A stretch of DNA of 64,000 nucleotides. Origin: an uncultured Alphaproteobacteria bacterium. GTDB taxonomy: Bacteria > Pseudomonadota > Alphaproteobacteria > RF32 > CAG-239. This document shows positions 36,301 through 44,605 of the stretch, piece after piece. The translations under genes and the position numbers were made by a program. The notes under the pieces are model-generated. The model was not told the origin of the DNA and made no database searches. It saw only the letters and a program-made list of their open reading frames with translations. How positions within the stretch are numbered: the stretch's first letter is position 1; each line of letters starts with the position of its first letter. The stretch lies in NCBI GenBank assembly GCA_944393225.1, contig CALXZK010000008.1, positions 1 to 64,000 of the forward strand, read 5' to 3'.

Positions 36301-37055
36301 TTATCCAAAGCATCGACCTCGCTGGAACTTTCTTCATGCAAGGTTTCAATGTTGGTTACATCTCCATCCGTTTTAACATTAACTCCGACTGTACTCGTTG
36401 TACTGTTAATAGAAGAATCTACGTCTAAAATATTACCCGAATCATCTGTGGTTTCTTGCGTTTGCAAATCTACACTGACCACATCACTAATATCAATCGG
36501 AGAAACTTCCGCTGATTTTGCGGTTTCAAACATGGCAATAGCCCAGGCAGAAAGCCCCTGTCGCAAATCATGATTTTGCGGCGCAGACATCATATCTTTG
36601 CCGGACCAAACTTTAACCGGATCATTAAAATAACGTCCCATATAATCTATGGTACATTGTTCAGAATCTTTTAACAACTCAACCGAACGGTCATGCAATT
36701 TTACGGCGTTGTTATATTGCTTCTGAATATTTTTATAGTTTCTTAAACGGTTTATCAAATTATGAGCATCTACGGCAGCTTTCAAATTATTTGTAATCGG
36801 CTCTAGCTTTTCCAATTCATCCATTTGTTTTTCTGAACCGGTAAAAGGATGTGTTTCGTCTGATGATGCCGCTGTATCTATGCTCAAGACGCTACTTACC
36901 CCTGTGCTCTTTGAGGTTTGGGAGGTTTTCGAGGTTGATGTCTGTGTCCCCGTATAAAAAGGAGAATATGTCTCCGCGGCACTTGCTGCTTGAATTATCA
37001 ATGAAAATGATAATACTTCCGCAGTCAACAATAATGCTATATGTTTATATTTCAT
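33381..37055 (-). CDS. large exported coiled-coil protein at the VirB5 position
   Basis: A 1224-residue protein with a signal peptide ending ASA. Ser/Thr-rich residues follow, then a helical domain with one Cys (EQCTIDYMGRYF) and WAIAMFETAKSA. A long coiled coil spans about 350-600, with many Glu/Lys/Gln/Arg heptads. A mixed domain (about 640-1000) contains several Cys (GIYPCVLKDVKSDKGTC, LPVCQEVSAKCKTTIG) likely disulfide-bonded in the periplasm or outside. A second helical part follows, and the chain ends PAYCAAY. The start is supported by GGGAG. It is the sixth and largest exported protein between VirB4 and VirB8. No family is recognised; a surface stalk or VirB5-like tip role is inferred only from position and signal. 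Confidence 0.68.
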   Translation of the reverse strand: MKYKHIALLLTAEVLSFSLIIQAASAAETYSPFYTGTQTSTSKTSQTSKSTGVSSVLSIDTAASSDETHPFTGSEKQMDELEKLEPITNNLKAAVDAHNLINRLRNYKNIQKQYNNAVKLHDRSVELLKDSEQCTIDYMGRYFNDPVKVWSGKDMMSAPQNHDLRQGLSAWAIAMFETAKSAEVSPIDISDVVSVDLQTQETTDDSGNILDVDSSINSTTSTVGVNVKTDGDVTNIETLHEESSSEVDALDKQTGGTYFKEPSRQEELEAEDRKTDLMSKDIGSEVAVWMADYLAGYSTSSGPDWSSSNLGGVKKRFPVWTDQKTFYGQYLQRKYKHIKNYIKNYSIPEDVRQRIADKVFERQEEYMNEAEKQITQAAVDARLTARGIYEKDLETARQEYEAELARIENERSTTVAALNKERDEKVAQFNREIDEANRKRDQYMTQISDINTENSNLSQEINELRQEISNYDTLLAGSGITEEQRTEYNNLKSQIQTEISSIEKKINDQIAERNNIQNLYDEQTDIVNRKKQEKIQFESEIQTKIAQANDKAARERQVALDKYNEKVKEIEKELKEKNEKIDAAEIAAKAAIGSKSMVTAQQIVGQTDLIIEDAKEVAYENIDKTLSALKALGDDLYRGQVQDTIASYHQALIDSLNGKEAQIAGVTLDAAVAKVHDLTNYNIDIVISSFMDEQMRELYLSNYRDSVKNTTVLLSIPLFDKMLEGVYTGVDSQYFVGSQPKKEDFSAPKAMPDYNLPPLREYVRLDYIDLQNIGKDTPKMEVGQYKSIKLPIGGVKQIWTKTESFPISIIDKEKFLSYGGRIPEIWKLMLKDKAFVDSEFYLTADMDTEPDGTTPPEYNPLQLGAEMSTLYRGGIYPCVLKDVKSDKGTCNASGIIDNGTGVVDTAIIDKGSTNADEYFMGLSFVTGERRTALLSQGLPVCQEVSAKCKTTIGRAENGIGAVSRPYLTLLNKDDESGNTSTSFVTEGEASELGSIINVYSGKMLSDGSFVQRAFGYSPYMQSVVNYGIRMEERANQEDAQELNAAEQQNDDIYVRAQYNNNQVGDFLDHVEIEQKYQQALDELEEQVKETKDELYTSLREFGFEPSEDFDISKEEDFDLAVKQLKKAKENYMSKAKGGIDSIEPGDSEVLSDSQASYNRVYQGLMLDSEAVVSMTMDVDNLSDFSEQIKTATTNTAVDDTYEKNGDEDFEETLKALKPAYCAAY

Positions 37056-37075
37056 GACCGTTCTCCCAAATAATA

Positions 37076-37747
37076 TTACTCTTCTGCCTTCATATAAAGA
37101 GGATCAACCTCTCCGTGAACAGCATAAGCAGCCGTCATTTGTGACTTGATGGCAACCAACTCCTGAATCACTATCAAAATTTGATCCGTAGTTGCCGAAA
37201 TCATATACTTATTATACAAACCGCCATTTAAATCATCCGCTTTGGTATATTCTTTTTCTGCAGTTACGATTTGTGTATCAAGTTCAATCATTTTTTTCTC
37301 TAATTCTCTGACTGCCGTGAAGGCTTCTATCATCGTATCTTCAAAAAATTCTTGACCTTCCCTCTCATACATTAACTGCTCATCGGGATTTTCCGAAGGA
37401 TAGCGGAAAAATAGTTCCGGAAAGATTTCTCGTATTGCCTCTTCATCAGAAACATCAACAACCTTACTTTCTTTAATGACTTTGGTACCAGGAATCTTAG
37501 TTTTCTTGCGGCTGAAGAGGTTTTTAAAGAAATCTTCAATTGATTTATATACTTGCAACGTTGCTTTTATGGCCTTGTTTGCATAAGTAGTTACTTTATT
37601 GGCAACAGATGCAACCGTATTAGGAACCTGCGTTGTCAAGCTTCCCGGATCAAAAAAGGCCATAGCATCGTTTTTTAACGGCAAAAACGTTAAACTAATT
37701 ACCATACAAGTGAAGATAAACAATTTAAGACATAATTTATTCATCAT
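37076..37747 (-). CDS. exported helical protein in the VirB5-position cluster
   Basis: A 223-residue protein with a signal/anchor segment (residues 6-30) followed by predominantly helical sequence. SVANKVTTYANKAIKATLQV and a basic FSRKKTK lie in the first half. The second half has an acidic stretch and helices ending AIKSQMTAAYAVHGEVDPLY. Helical, Gln/Ala-rich exported proteins just after VirB4 fit the VirB5 family, which decorates the pilus tip. Sequence similarity is too low to name it. It starts inside the stop of the upstream gene (TAATG), so the two are translationally coupled. Confidence 0.62.
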   Translation of the reverse strand: MMNKLCLKLFIFTCMVISLTFLPLKNDAMAFFDPGSLTTQVPNTVASVANKVTTYANKAIKATLQVYKSIEDFFKNLFSRKKTKIPGTKVIKESKVVDVSDEEAIREIFPELFFRYPSENPDEQLMYEREGQEFFEDTMIEAFTAVRELEKKMIELDTQIVTAEKEYTKADDLNGGLYNKYMISATTDQILIVIQELVAIKSQMTAAYAVHGEVDPLYMKAEE

Positions 37748-38916
37748 TATTTATCTCCCTTCTTTTTGTAGACGTAATCGTCCATATTAAATTCTGCTAT
37801 ATTTTTTTGTTCTTTTTGCAGTTTATAAAATGTTAAGTTTGACATCTCAACTGCTGTTTGACGCTTTAAGTCTTTTATCAATAAGTGTGCATATGTACTC
37901 AATGCTTTGAGGTTATCAATCTGCAATTGAGCTGCCGCACCCCATGCTCCGGCTGAAGTATCAAAAGTTGATGCATTATAGCCTAAATCTTCCGTCTCAT
38001 TGTCTTTGGTCACTAACTTCGGAATTTCTGACAAAGATTCACTATATGCAGATATGATGCTGTCGCGACGCTCTTTCAGACGGTTGTATCGAATGGCATC
38101 TTGACGTTTGGGGTTTAATTCCTCATCAAATTGCAAGAAATATAAGTTTGCCGTATTCAACAAAGCATCTTCATCACTGATTTCTTCATCTGAAAAACCG
38201 GCAAGTTTACTTAAATCTGCTTTCAATTGGTTGATTTGAGATTTCAGATTTGACAATTCATTTTTATAAGTACCAACCATAGAATCCAATTCTTGTTGAG
38301 CGACTTTATCCAAATCATCAATTTGGGCAACCAATTCTTTTTGCTTTTCATTCCATTGATTATATTCAGCTTCGTACGCTTCCTTGTTCGTAGAATCTTC
38401 TTTCATCAACTGTTTTAAGTTAGACATGTTTTCATTACATGCATCTATTTGCCCTGATATTGCGGATTTTTGCGCAGCGACCTGCGATTTGAAACTTGTT
38501 TCAACTTCTTGGATTTTTAATTCTATTTCTTGGCGTGAATTTTCCAGCGTTTTAATATCATCCATAATCTTGGTATAATCACCTAAGGTTTGATCATAGA
38601 TTTTTTTGCTGTCTTCATACATTTTTTTATAAGCATCAATGTCACCTTGAACTTCATCGGCAAAGGATTTAAGCTTGCTGACATTACTATCAATCCAATC
38701 TCTTGCCTCCGTAAAACCTTTACCAATGGTTTTAACAATGGTTAAGTTACCGGCTTTATCCAATAAGTTTTGCGCTTTTTTTCCGACTTTGGTTGCGGCT
38801 GTTGTTACATCCTCCGCCATATTTGATAATTTCATCAACAACCATGCCGAAGCCGTTGATGTCAGACCGACAACAATAAACAAACTTAATATACATGAAT
38901 ATATTATTTTTTTCAT
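37747..38916 (-). CDS. exported coiled-coil protein, VirB5-like candidate
   Basis: A 389-residue protein with signal peptide (ending ASAW). A central coiled coil (about 85-240) is rich in Lys/Glu/Gln with one Cys (QIDACNENM). The C-terminal part includes GAWGAAAQLQIDNLKALSTY followed by a helix (LKRQTAVEMSNLTFYKLQ). That ending resembles the C-terminal helix of VirB5/TrbJ proteins, making this one of the better VirB5 candidates in the cluster. It overlaps the upstream gene by four bases (ATGA) and the downstream one by one base. Confidence 0.63.
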   Translation of the reverse strand: MKKIIYSCILSLFIVVGLTSTASAWLLMKLSNMAEDVTTAATKVGKKAQNLLDKAGNLTIVKTIGKGFTEARDWIDSNVSKLKSFADEVQGDIDAYKKMYEDSKKIYDQTLGDYTKIMDDIKTLENSRQEIELKIQEVETSFKSQVAAQKSAISGQIDACNENMSNLKQLMKEDSTNKEAYEAEYNQWNEKQKELVAQIDDLDKVAQQELDSMVGTYKNELSNLKSQINQLKADLSKLAGFSDEEISDEDALLNTANLYFLQFDEELNPKRQDAIRYNRLKERRDSIISAYSESLSEIPKLVTKDNETEDLGYNASTFDTSAGAWGAAAQLQIDNLKALSTYAHLLIKDLKRQTAVEMSNLTFYKLQKEQKNIAEFNMDDYVYKKKGDK

Positions 38917-39638
38917 TTGTTGTCTCCCTGTGAAGTTGTTTGGCTTCTGGCTGCCGTTTTTTCAGAATCCAAAGTTACGCTTGTCAGCACTTGTGTTGAC
39001 TTATATTCGGCGATTTGAGCTTCCATAAATAAAATATCGCTCCAGCGTTTAACTATCTTTTCAGCCATGGCGCGATTGCCCTGAAGTATCTCTCTGGTAT
39101 TTTTACTATCCAAAGTGGTTTCGGGCAAATCTCTTTCTTTTGCCAAATTAACTCTTGTTGCAAGCGCATGCGCATACATGGAAGAAATGTTCATTTGCAA
39201 TAATTCCGTTTGCTTTTGACGATTTTTCTTCGCCTGCTCCATGTGATTACCTACTTTAGAATAGGTATTGATGTACAAATTTCCGATGGTTTCTGACGCT
39301 TTATCAGCATCATTGACATTTGCCGCAACACCTGACGGAAGTTTGATTGACGGAATTAAACGTGAAAATTCTATTTTTTTCAATGTTTCGGTATAACTTT
39401 TAATCGCATCAAAGCCAAAGCTTCCCGATTTTACCTCTTCTACGGTTTTTTGAATGGTGGCTTGAACTTGTTCGGCTTGCTCTCCAATAGCATTGATATT
39501 TTCACCCAAATCGGCGGCATTATTAGCAATATCGTTTCCAATTAACGGAACCGGAAACGGGAAAAATGCCTGTGCCGGAAAAGCGGATAAACTTCCGATA
39601 ATCAAGCTTAGTATCATTATGTAGCAGGAGTTTTTCAT
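38913..39638 (-). CDS. exported helical protein, VirB5-like candidate
   Basis: A 241-residue protein with a signal peptide ending AQA, then FFPFPVPLIGNDIANN, a motif-like start seen in VirB5/TrbJ-type proteins where a short Pro/Gly segment precedes the first helix. The rest is helical (INAIGEQAEQVQATIQKTVE; MYAHALATRVNLAKERDLP; AQIAEYKSTQVL). Size and architecture are those of a classical VirB5 of about 220-240 residues. A clear AAGGAG precedes the ATG. No Cys in the mature part. It overlaps the next gene by four bases. Of the six, this and the 40704 gene look most like VirB5. Confidence 0.63.
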   Translation of the reverse strand: MKNSCYIMILSLIIGSLSAFPAQAFFPFPVPLIGNDIANNAADLGENINAIGEQAEQVQATIQKTVEEVKSGSFGFDAIKSYTETLKKIEFSRLIPSIKLPSGVAANVNDADKASETIGNLYINTYSKVGNHMEQAKKNRQKQTELLQMNISSMYAHALATRVNLAKERDLPETTLDSKNTREILQGNRAMAEKIVKRWSDILFMEAQIAEYKSTQVLTSVTLDSEKTAARSQTTSQGDNK

Positions 39639-39666
39639 ATTTTTCTCCTTTGTTTATCCTCTTTGG

Positions 39667-40689
39667 TTACTTCTCTGTTGTCTCATCAATATTTGTTAAA
39701 TCTCGATTATTAACTTCAAAGGTGCCAAAATCTTTGAAAGCATCAAGCCCTAACTGATTGGAATATACTTGTATTAATTTATTTTTGAGTTTCAATGCTT
39801 CCATTTCAGTTAAAGTCAAAACTTCAATATCTCCTCGTTCATCCGTTGCTTTTGAAGATTTTTCTTGCAGCGGAATTAAAACATTCTTTTCATAGCCGGA
39901 GGTATCATTCTTAAAACGCGCAGCATCGGCAACTGCATGCGATGTGGTATCAATTAATGATTCTTGATACAATTCATTAATTTGTTCTTTCATGCTTTGT
40001 GATGTACCTGAACGCTCTTTAATTAATTTATTCAGGCATTCACTCATTTTATCCAAACTTTTAGTATCAATTTGGCAATAGTTTGCCAAGTTATCGGAGA
40101 AGACAAAAACATTTTCTTCTGTAGTTCCTGTATAAGCTTGAGCTGCCTCCTCTTTTGCAAAAGACAATTCTACGCTATTTTGACGGCTGGCAAAATATAG
40201 CTCTTCTTGGCCATATTCATTGCTGCTGCGTGTAAATGGTCTTCTGCCGCGACTATTGCTCTTTGATTTGGGAGCAACATAACGCGGATTTCTTTCCAAA
40301 GGATAAGATATTGTCTTCTTTTTAGCTGCTTCTTCTTTAGTTTGAGTTGATTTTGCCTTTTCTACCGGCTTTTCTTTTGTTTCAACTTTCTCTTCTTTGT
40401 TTTTTTGTTTTTTAGCTTTTGCTGCGGCAATTTTAGAATCATAAGAGGCTACGCCATCAGGTTCTGCCAAAGAAAGTTCCTTTTGATATTTGTTTTCAAT
40501 ATCAGACATCTTTTGAGAAATTTCTTTTTGGCGTTCCGTTGTCTTACTTATATCTGCCTCAACTTGATTTGCCTTGGCTAAAACTTCTTCCAAAGTTGCT
40601 GCTTGCGCCATACCCACAGTCAGCGAAGCAAGTAAAACACCATGAGCACTTCCTTTTAGAATATTATGCAAAATTTCTGCTTTTTTCAT
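39667..40689 (-). CDS. exported coiled-coil protein with basic middle section
   Basis: A 340-residue protein with a signal peptide ending AQA. A short coiled coil (about 32-72) is followed by a Lys/Glu-rich stretch (KQKNKEEKVETKEKPVEKAK) and an Arg/Ser-rich piece (SNSRGRRPFTRSS), then a folded helical C-terminal domain with two Cys (NYCQIDTKSLDKMSECL) that could pair. The ATG has GAGGAG upstream. It belongs to the run of exported proteins between VirB4 and VirB8. No known family is recognised, and its charge pattern differs from the neighbours. Confidence 0.62.
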   Translation of the reverse strand: MKKAEILHNILKGSAHGVLLASLTVGMAQAATLEEVLAKANQVEADISKTTERQKEISQKMSDIENKYQKELSLAEPDGVASYDSKIAAAKAKKQKNKEEKVETKEKPVEKAKSTQTKEEAAKKKTISYPLERNPRYVAPKSKSNSRGRRPFTRSSNEYGQEELYFASRQNSVELSFAKEEAAQAYTGTTEENVFVFSDNLANYCQIDTKSLDKMSECLNKLIKERSGTSQSMKEQINELYQESLIDTTSHAVADAARFKNDTSGYEKNVLIPLQEKSSKATDERGDIEVLTLTEMEALKLKNKLIQVYSNQLGLDAFKDFGTFEVNNRDLTNIDETTEK

Positions 40690-40703
40690 TTTACTCCTCC
40701 GCT

Positions 40704-41633
40704 CTATGAAAGAAAGTCACCAACATTGTTCATATAGTCTTTACCTTTTTTCATCAAGTCTTCCGCCTGACTATAAAGGCTTTCAGCTCTTTTCTTATAT
40801 TCATCGCCTTTGTTAATTAACTTATTAGCATCATCAGTCAATTGTTTTACTTGGCTGTTTAAATTCTCAGCTTGTTGCGATAATTTTTTAGAATCATCTA
40901 TCCATTGTTGACCTTGGCTCATTAAGTCTTCTGCTTCTTTTTTCTTTGCTTCTGCCTGTTGCAACAACTTATCGGCCTCATCTCCGCTTTTTGTTTTTGC
41001 AACTTCTTTACTTTGAGCTATCAAGTCGTCAGCTTCGGCTAACAAATCTTTACCTTGTTGTAACAATTTCGGACCTTCTTCGGCATATTTTTTAGCATTT
41101 GAAACAAGGTTCTCGGCATTTTTCTTAATATTTTGAGCCTCCTTTAGCATATTTTTACCTTCATTTACCGAATTTTCCGCATCGGAAATCAATTGGTCTC
41201 CTTGCTTTTTCAGGTTGTTTGCCTCATCTATCAATGCCTTACCTTCTTTTGCGAGTTTTGCACCTTCTTTTACCTTATCTACGGCAGCTTTTCCTTTTTG
41301 AACCCATTTGTTGTTCTTGGCATTTTCAAGTTTCTTCTCATATTTTTCTTTGGCTTCTTTCAATTTTTCTACACGGTCAAGAATATTCTTTTTAATAAAG
41401 CCGTTCATGGCTTCATTAAATTTTCCAAGCGCACCTTGAATATTTTTGGCGGTCTTGGTTGCCCATGCTAATTGAGTGGAATTTTGAACATCGGTTACGG
41501 CACGCTTTACGGCTTGAACCAAACCTTGAATATCGATGGAGGGAATGCCAAATCCATAACTTGGCTGTGGTGAAACAGATAATATAAAAGCACCTATGAA
41601 CAGCGCTGAAATAAATTTGCGAAATGTACTCAT
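40704..41633 (-). CDS. exported long-helix protein, VirB5-like start
   Basis: A 309-residue protein with a signal peptide, then FGIPSIDIQGLVQAVKRA, close in pattern to the first mature residues of VirB5/TrbJ (G-I-P-V-x-D). From residue 90 to the end the sequence is a series of quasi-repeats such as AEEGPKLLQQGKDLLAEADD with Leu/Ala at regular intervals, predicting one very long coiled coil. The ATG has a perfect GGAGGTGG upstream. It is the first exported gene after VirB4, the exact VirB5 position. It could form a fibre or tip extension. Confidence 0.65.
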   Translation of the reverse strand: MSTFRKFISALFIGAFILSVSPQPSYGFGIPSIDIQGLVQAVKRAVTDVQNSTQLAWATKTAKNIQGALGKFNEAMNGFIKKNILDRVEKLKEAKEKYEKKLENAKNNKWVQKGKAAVDKVKEGAKLAKEGKALIDEANNLKKQGDQLISDAENSVNEGKNMLKEAQNIKKNAENLVSNAKKYAEEGPKLLQQGKDLLAEADDLIAQSKEVAKTKSGDEADKLLQQAEAKKKEAEDLMSQGQQWIDDSKKLSQQAENLNSQVKQLTDDANKLINKGDEYKKRAESLYSQAEDLMKKGKDYMNNVGDFLS

Positions 41634-41711
41634 GTTCCACCTCCGATTAATAATTTGATATAATTTCAGTATATCAAAAAAATCAATTTAATTAAATCTA
41701 AATTATTGCTC

Positions 41712-44144
41712 TTACGCAATATTTAAATATTTTGTAACAAAGTTGTCTTCACCGTATTCTTTGATCAGTTCTTCAACCAACAAAACGTTCTTTCTTCCGG
41801 AGTTGTACAGTTTTAAGTAAACTCCCAAACCGCTCAAATCCACATCCAAAATGACAGATTCACCTGTTGCTGGACGTGAAAGCAAAATGGCGTACGGAAA
41901 ATCACGATAACTACGTCCAAAAATGAAATCCAACTCACTTTGAGTTAAGTTCCAGTTTGCATAATCTTCCAATTGCGCTTGCGGGTTGCGGAAGAATAAA
42001 ACCGTTTGGCACTGACCACGAATAACTTCACCCACGCCCAATTTATCAATAATGCTCGGCTGTTGGAATGCACAAAGATATGCTTGGCGTTTTTTACGTC
42101 CTTCTTGCAAACCGATAATGAAATAGTCTCTAAACATCGGGTGTTTAAGCATCGGCGCCGTTTCATCAATCATAATCAGCGCCGGAATACCGGCATCACC
42201 GGTTTCTGACATAATTCGGTGCATGATGTAGCTGATGACTGCAGGAGCCAAAGTTTCATCTTCAAAAATGTGTGTAAAGTCAAATGCCATAAAGCGTTTG
42301 CTTTTCAAATCCAAACTATCCGTATCAGCATTAAAAATATTGCCATATTGGTCCGGATTGACCCATTTAAACAATTCGCGACGCATATTTCCGGTCGGAG
42401 AGAAGCAGCTTTTATACAAGTTTTTCATAATTCTCTCTTCGGGGCGCAAATAGTCAAAAGCTGTTGTTACGGCGCGAGCAATTTCTTTTTCCGACAAAGC
42501 ATCATCAACCATGGTAATAGCTTTTAACCAACGACGTAAAAAGGCTCTGTTATTGGGAATATTTTCACAGTCAAACGGGTTTAAGGATACATTTTTCTCA
42601 TCGCCATCAAAACCGATATAAGCTCCGCCGATTGAACGTGTGAAAATTTCGGCACCACGGTGACGATCAAAGAAGAAGACTTTCAAATCGTGGTGGCGCA
42701 TAGCTTGTCCAGCCAAGAATGTAAGCAAGGTTGTTTTACCTTGACCGGTCGGACCGATAATACAACAGTGCGCAACGGCAGCTTCTTCCGAAGATACGTG
42801 GAATTGGAATCTGTACGGTGAGCCGGAGGTCGTACGGAAGATGCTGATCGCACCCTTACCCCAGTCTGATTTACTGAAACCTTCAGAAGGTTTATCAAAA
42901 CAAATTGCCGTTGCTACTACTCTTGACAAATAACGATACGTCCGCGGATATGTATCATATGTCGGGAATTGATTAAAGAACGTAGCTTCGCAAACCCAAC
43001 CTTCTCGAACCGGCGTTACACTGAACAAACGGCAAATTCTTTGAACTTCACTTTCGCCAAATTCAACCTCTTCCAAACTTTGTCCGCGAATAATTACGGA
43101 CATTGAATATTCGGTTAAGGCTTGATAGTTGGCATCACTATCTTCAATGGAAGAAAGGGCCACGCTGTATTGATCAACGACCTCGGGTGAAAAGCTCGTA
43201 ATGCCCGCCATTTTTTGTTGTTGCATTAACAATGCGCGCGCATGAGCTCTGAATATGGGTTTAATATTGTGAACTAACGTCAATTCGCAGTCAATTGCAA
43301 GCAGAGAGGCTATCATAGCTTCATCCATATAGTCACCGGACGTGCGAATTCCCATAGTTATTTCAAAACATTCTTTATCACCGGAGAAGAATCTGATAAT
43401 GCCGTTTTCACCGGTAAAATGTATATGATCCGCAGTCAACAATTGGTTGAGCATAGATCCTTCGGAATTTCTGATTTTAGGCTCAGGCTTAGAAATTGGG
43501 CTGCAAATACGCGAAAAAACATACAACGGACTATCTGTTGCAGGACTATCCGGTGTTTCATACATAGTCTTAACGCCATAATCGTTTAATGTTGCAAGCA
43601 AAGCCTGTGATGCGTAGTTCAAATCTTTCAAAGCATCCGGTCTATCAGGAACTGATAAAATGATATAGTGCGTATTTGAAAAAACACGATCTATATTATG
43701 TGACCATACTTGTGAAACTTGTTCCAACAACTGGTTACCAAAATCGCCGGCATCTTCTTCAAGGGGTATTCTTTCACGCAGGGTTATAACACGACAGATA
43801 ACCTGCATATCGGACATTCCGTCAATCCACGATTTTCGAGCTTCCAGCATAGACATGACTTTTTCTTCATTTGCAAAAGCCAAATCGATACCTTCAACTT
43901 TAAAAACACGAACGAGGGAGTTGTTATAGCATTTTATCGTAATGCCATCCGATAACATTTTGTTAAACGGCAAAAAATCTGATACTCTTGATTCTCGAGG
44001 TTGAGGCAAAACAAAGTGACCGAATTTTGTAGCCCAAAATCCGGCAAAAGATGCTGCCGAAATAAATCCGATGAGAGCAACAACGACCTCTACATTGGAT
44101 AAACCCTGAACAAATATATCAAAAAAATCACTACTAGGGTGCAA
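41712..44144 (-). CDS. virB4: VirB4-type T4SS ATPase
   Basis: An 810-residue ATPase, the main motor of the inner-membrane complex. An N-terminal hydrophobic segment lies at about 17-38. The N-domain follows to about residue 440, then FQFHVSSEEAAVAHCCIIG, Walker A GPTGQGKTT (about 463-471), FFFDRHRG, SLNPFDCEN and Walker B ALIMIDETAPML (about 653-664), in VirB4 order. Length is normal for the family. The start is TTG at 44144 with AAAGGGG upstream; it overlaps the VirB3 end by 11 bases, so expression is coupled. A single VirB4 is present, unlike the two of rickettsial rvh. Confidence 0.93.
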   Translation of the reverse strand: MHPSSDFFDIFVQGLSNVEVVVALIGFISAASFAGFWATKFGHFVLPQPRESRVSDFLPFNKMLSDGITIKCYNNSLVRVFKVEGIDLAFANEEKVMSMLEARKSWIDGMSDMQVICRVITLRERIPLEEDAGDFGNQLLEQVSQVWSHNIDRVFSNTHYIILSVPDRPDALKDLNYASQALLATLNDYGVKTMYETPDSPATDSPLYVFSRICSPISKPEPKIRNSEGSMLNQLLTADHIHFTGENGIIRFFSGDKECFEITMGIRTSGDYMDEAMIASLLAIDCELTLVHNIKPIFRAHARALLMQQQKMAGITSFSPEVVDQYSVALSSIEDSDANYQALTEYSMSVIIRGQSLEEVEFGESEVQRICRLFSVTPVREGWVCEATFFNQFPTYDTYPRTYRYLSRVVATAICFDKPSEGFSKSDWGKGAISIFRTTSGSPYRFQFHVSSEEAAVAHCCIIGPTGQGKTTLLTFLAGQAMRHHDLKVFFFDRHRGAEIFTRSIGGAYIGFDGDEKNVSLNPFDCENIPNNRAFLRRWLKAITMVDDALSEKEIARAVTTAFDYLRPEERIMKNLYKSCFSPTGNMRRELFKWVNPDQYGNIFNADTDSLDLKSKRFMAFDFTHIFEDETLAPAVISYIMHRIMSETGDAGIPALIMIDETAPMLKHPMFRDYFIIGLQEGRKKRQAYLCAFQQPSIIDKLGVGEVIRGQCQTVLFFRNPQAQLEDYANWNLTQSELDFIFGRSYRDFPYAILLSRPATGESVILDVDLSGLGVYLKLYNSGRKNVLLVEELIKEYGEDNFVTKYLNIA

Positions 44145-44424
44145 ATTTCATCCCCTTTGATTTATATAAGTTAGTTGTTGGTTTATAGGTCTGCCCATAA
44201 GCCTGAAGCATGGTTGAGAGATGTGGCTCTTTCAACCCCAGAGAAATGATTACAAGATGTACAATCAAAATACTAATCAGAAAGAACAAAGGGTTCAAAT
44301 CCATAACACCGATTGCCATAAACATAATAGGGAACTGCAGACCGATATTAAGCAATACCGGCAAAAACGGCCCCCATAAAATCTTGGGAGGATTTGCAAC
44401 TGCCTTAAGAATCATTTCTCTCAT
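44134..44424 (-). CDS. virB3: VirB3-like inner-membrane protein
   Basis: A 96-residue protein with two membrane helices (about 20-38 and 46-63), preceded by a short amphipathic N-terminus with VANPPKILWGPF. DLNPLFFLISILIVHLVIIS and KEPHLSTML follow. Size, topology and overlap with VirB4 match VirB3, which binds VirB4 to the membrane. GAGGAT stands eight bases before ATG. It is the first gene of the T4SS core operon, preceded by a promoter candidate and, further up, by the terminator of the VirB2 unit. Confidence 0.88.
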   Translation of the reverse strand: MREMILKAVANPPKILWGPFLPVLLNIGLQFPIMFMAIGVMDLNPLFFLISILIVHLVIISLGLKEPHLSTMLQAYGQTYKPTTNLYKSKGMKFAP

Positions 44425-44457
44425 TGTTATAAATCCTCAACATTTCTCTATTTGTTT

Positions 44458-44486
44458 ATGTTATCTTTTTGGCTCGACTTTGGCAA
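44458..44486 (-). promoter_or_regulatory. candidate promoter of the virB3-virB11 operon
   Basis: On the minus strand TTGCCA (44486-44481) and TAACAT (44463-44458) are separated by exactly 17 bases, giving 5/6 and 4/6 matches to the sigma-70 consensus, about 35 bases before the VirB3 ATG. It lies downstream of the VirB2-unit terminator, as needed for separate transcription. Confidence 0.55.
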
Positions 44487-44520
44487 TAAAAACATAATTT
44501 TTTATCACAAACAAAGCGAA

Positions 44521-44553
44521 TCAAAAAAGGTACACTCTTATTAAAAGTGTACC
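44521..44553 (-). terminator. intrinsic terminator between virB2 unit and virB3
   Basis: On the minus strand GGTACACT, a nine-base loop and AGTGTACC form a perfect 8-bp stem followed by six T residues. It should stop transcription coming from the extended VirB2 gene, so pilin dosage can be set independently of the core operon. Confidence 0.88.
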
Positions 44554-44605
44554 CTTCTTTTATGAATAATATGTTAATTTAAGTCGCTAATCTAAATTTT
44601 CTTAA

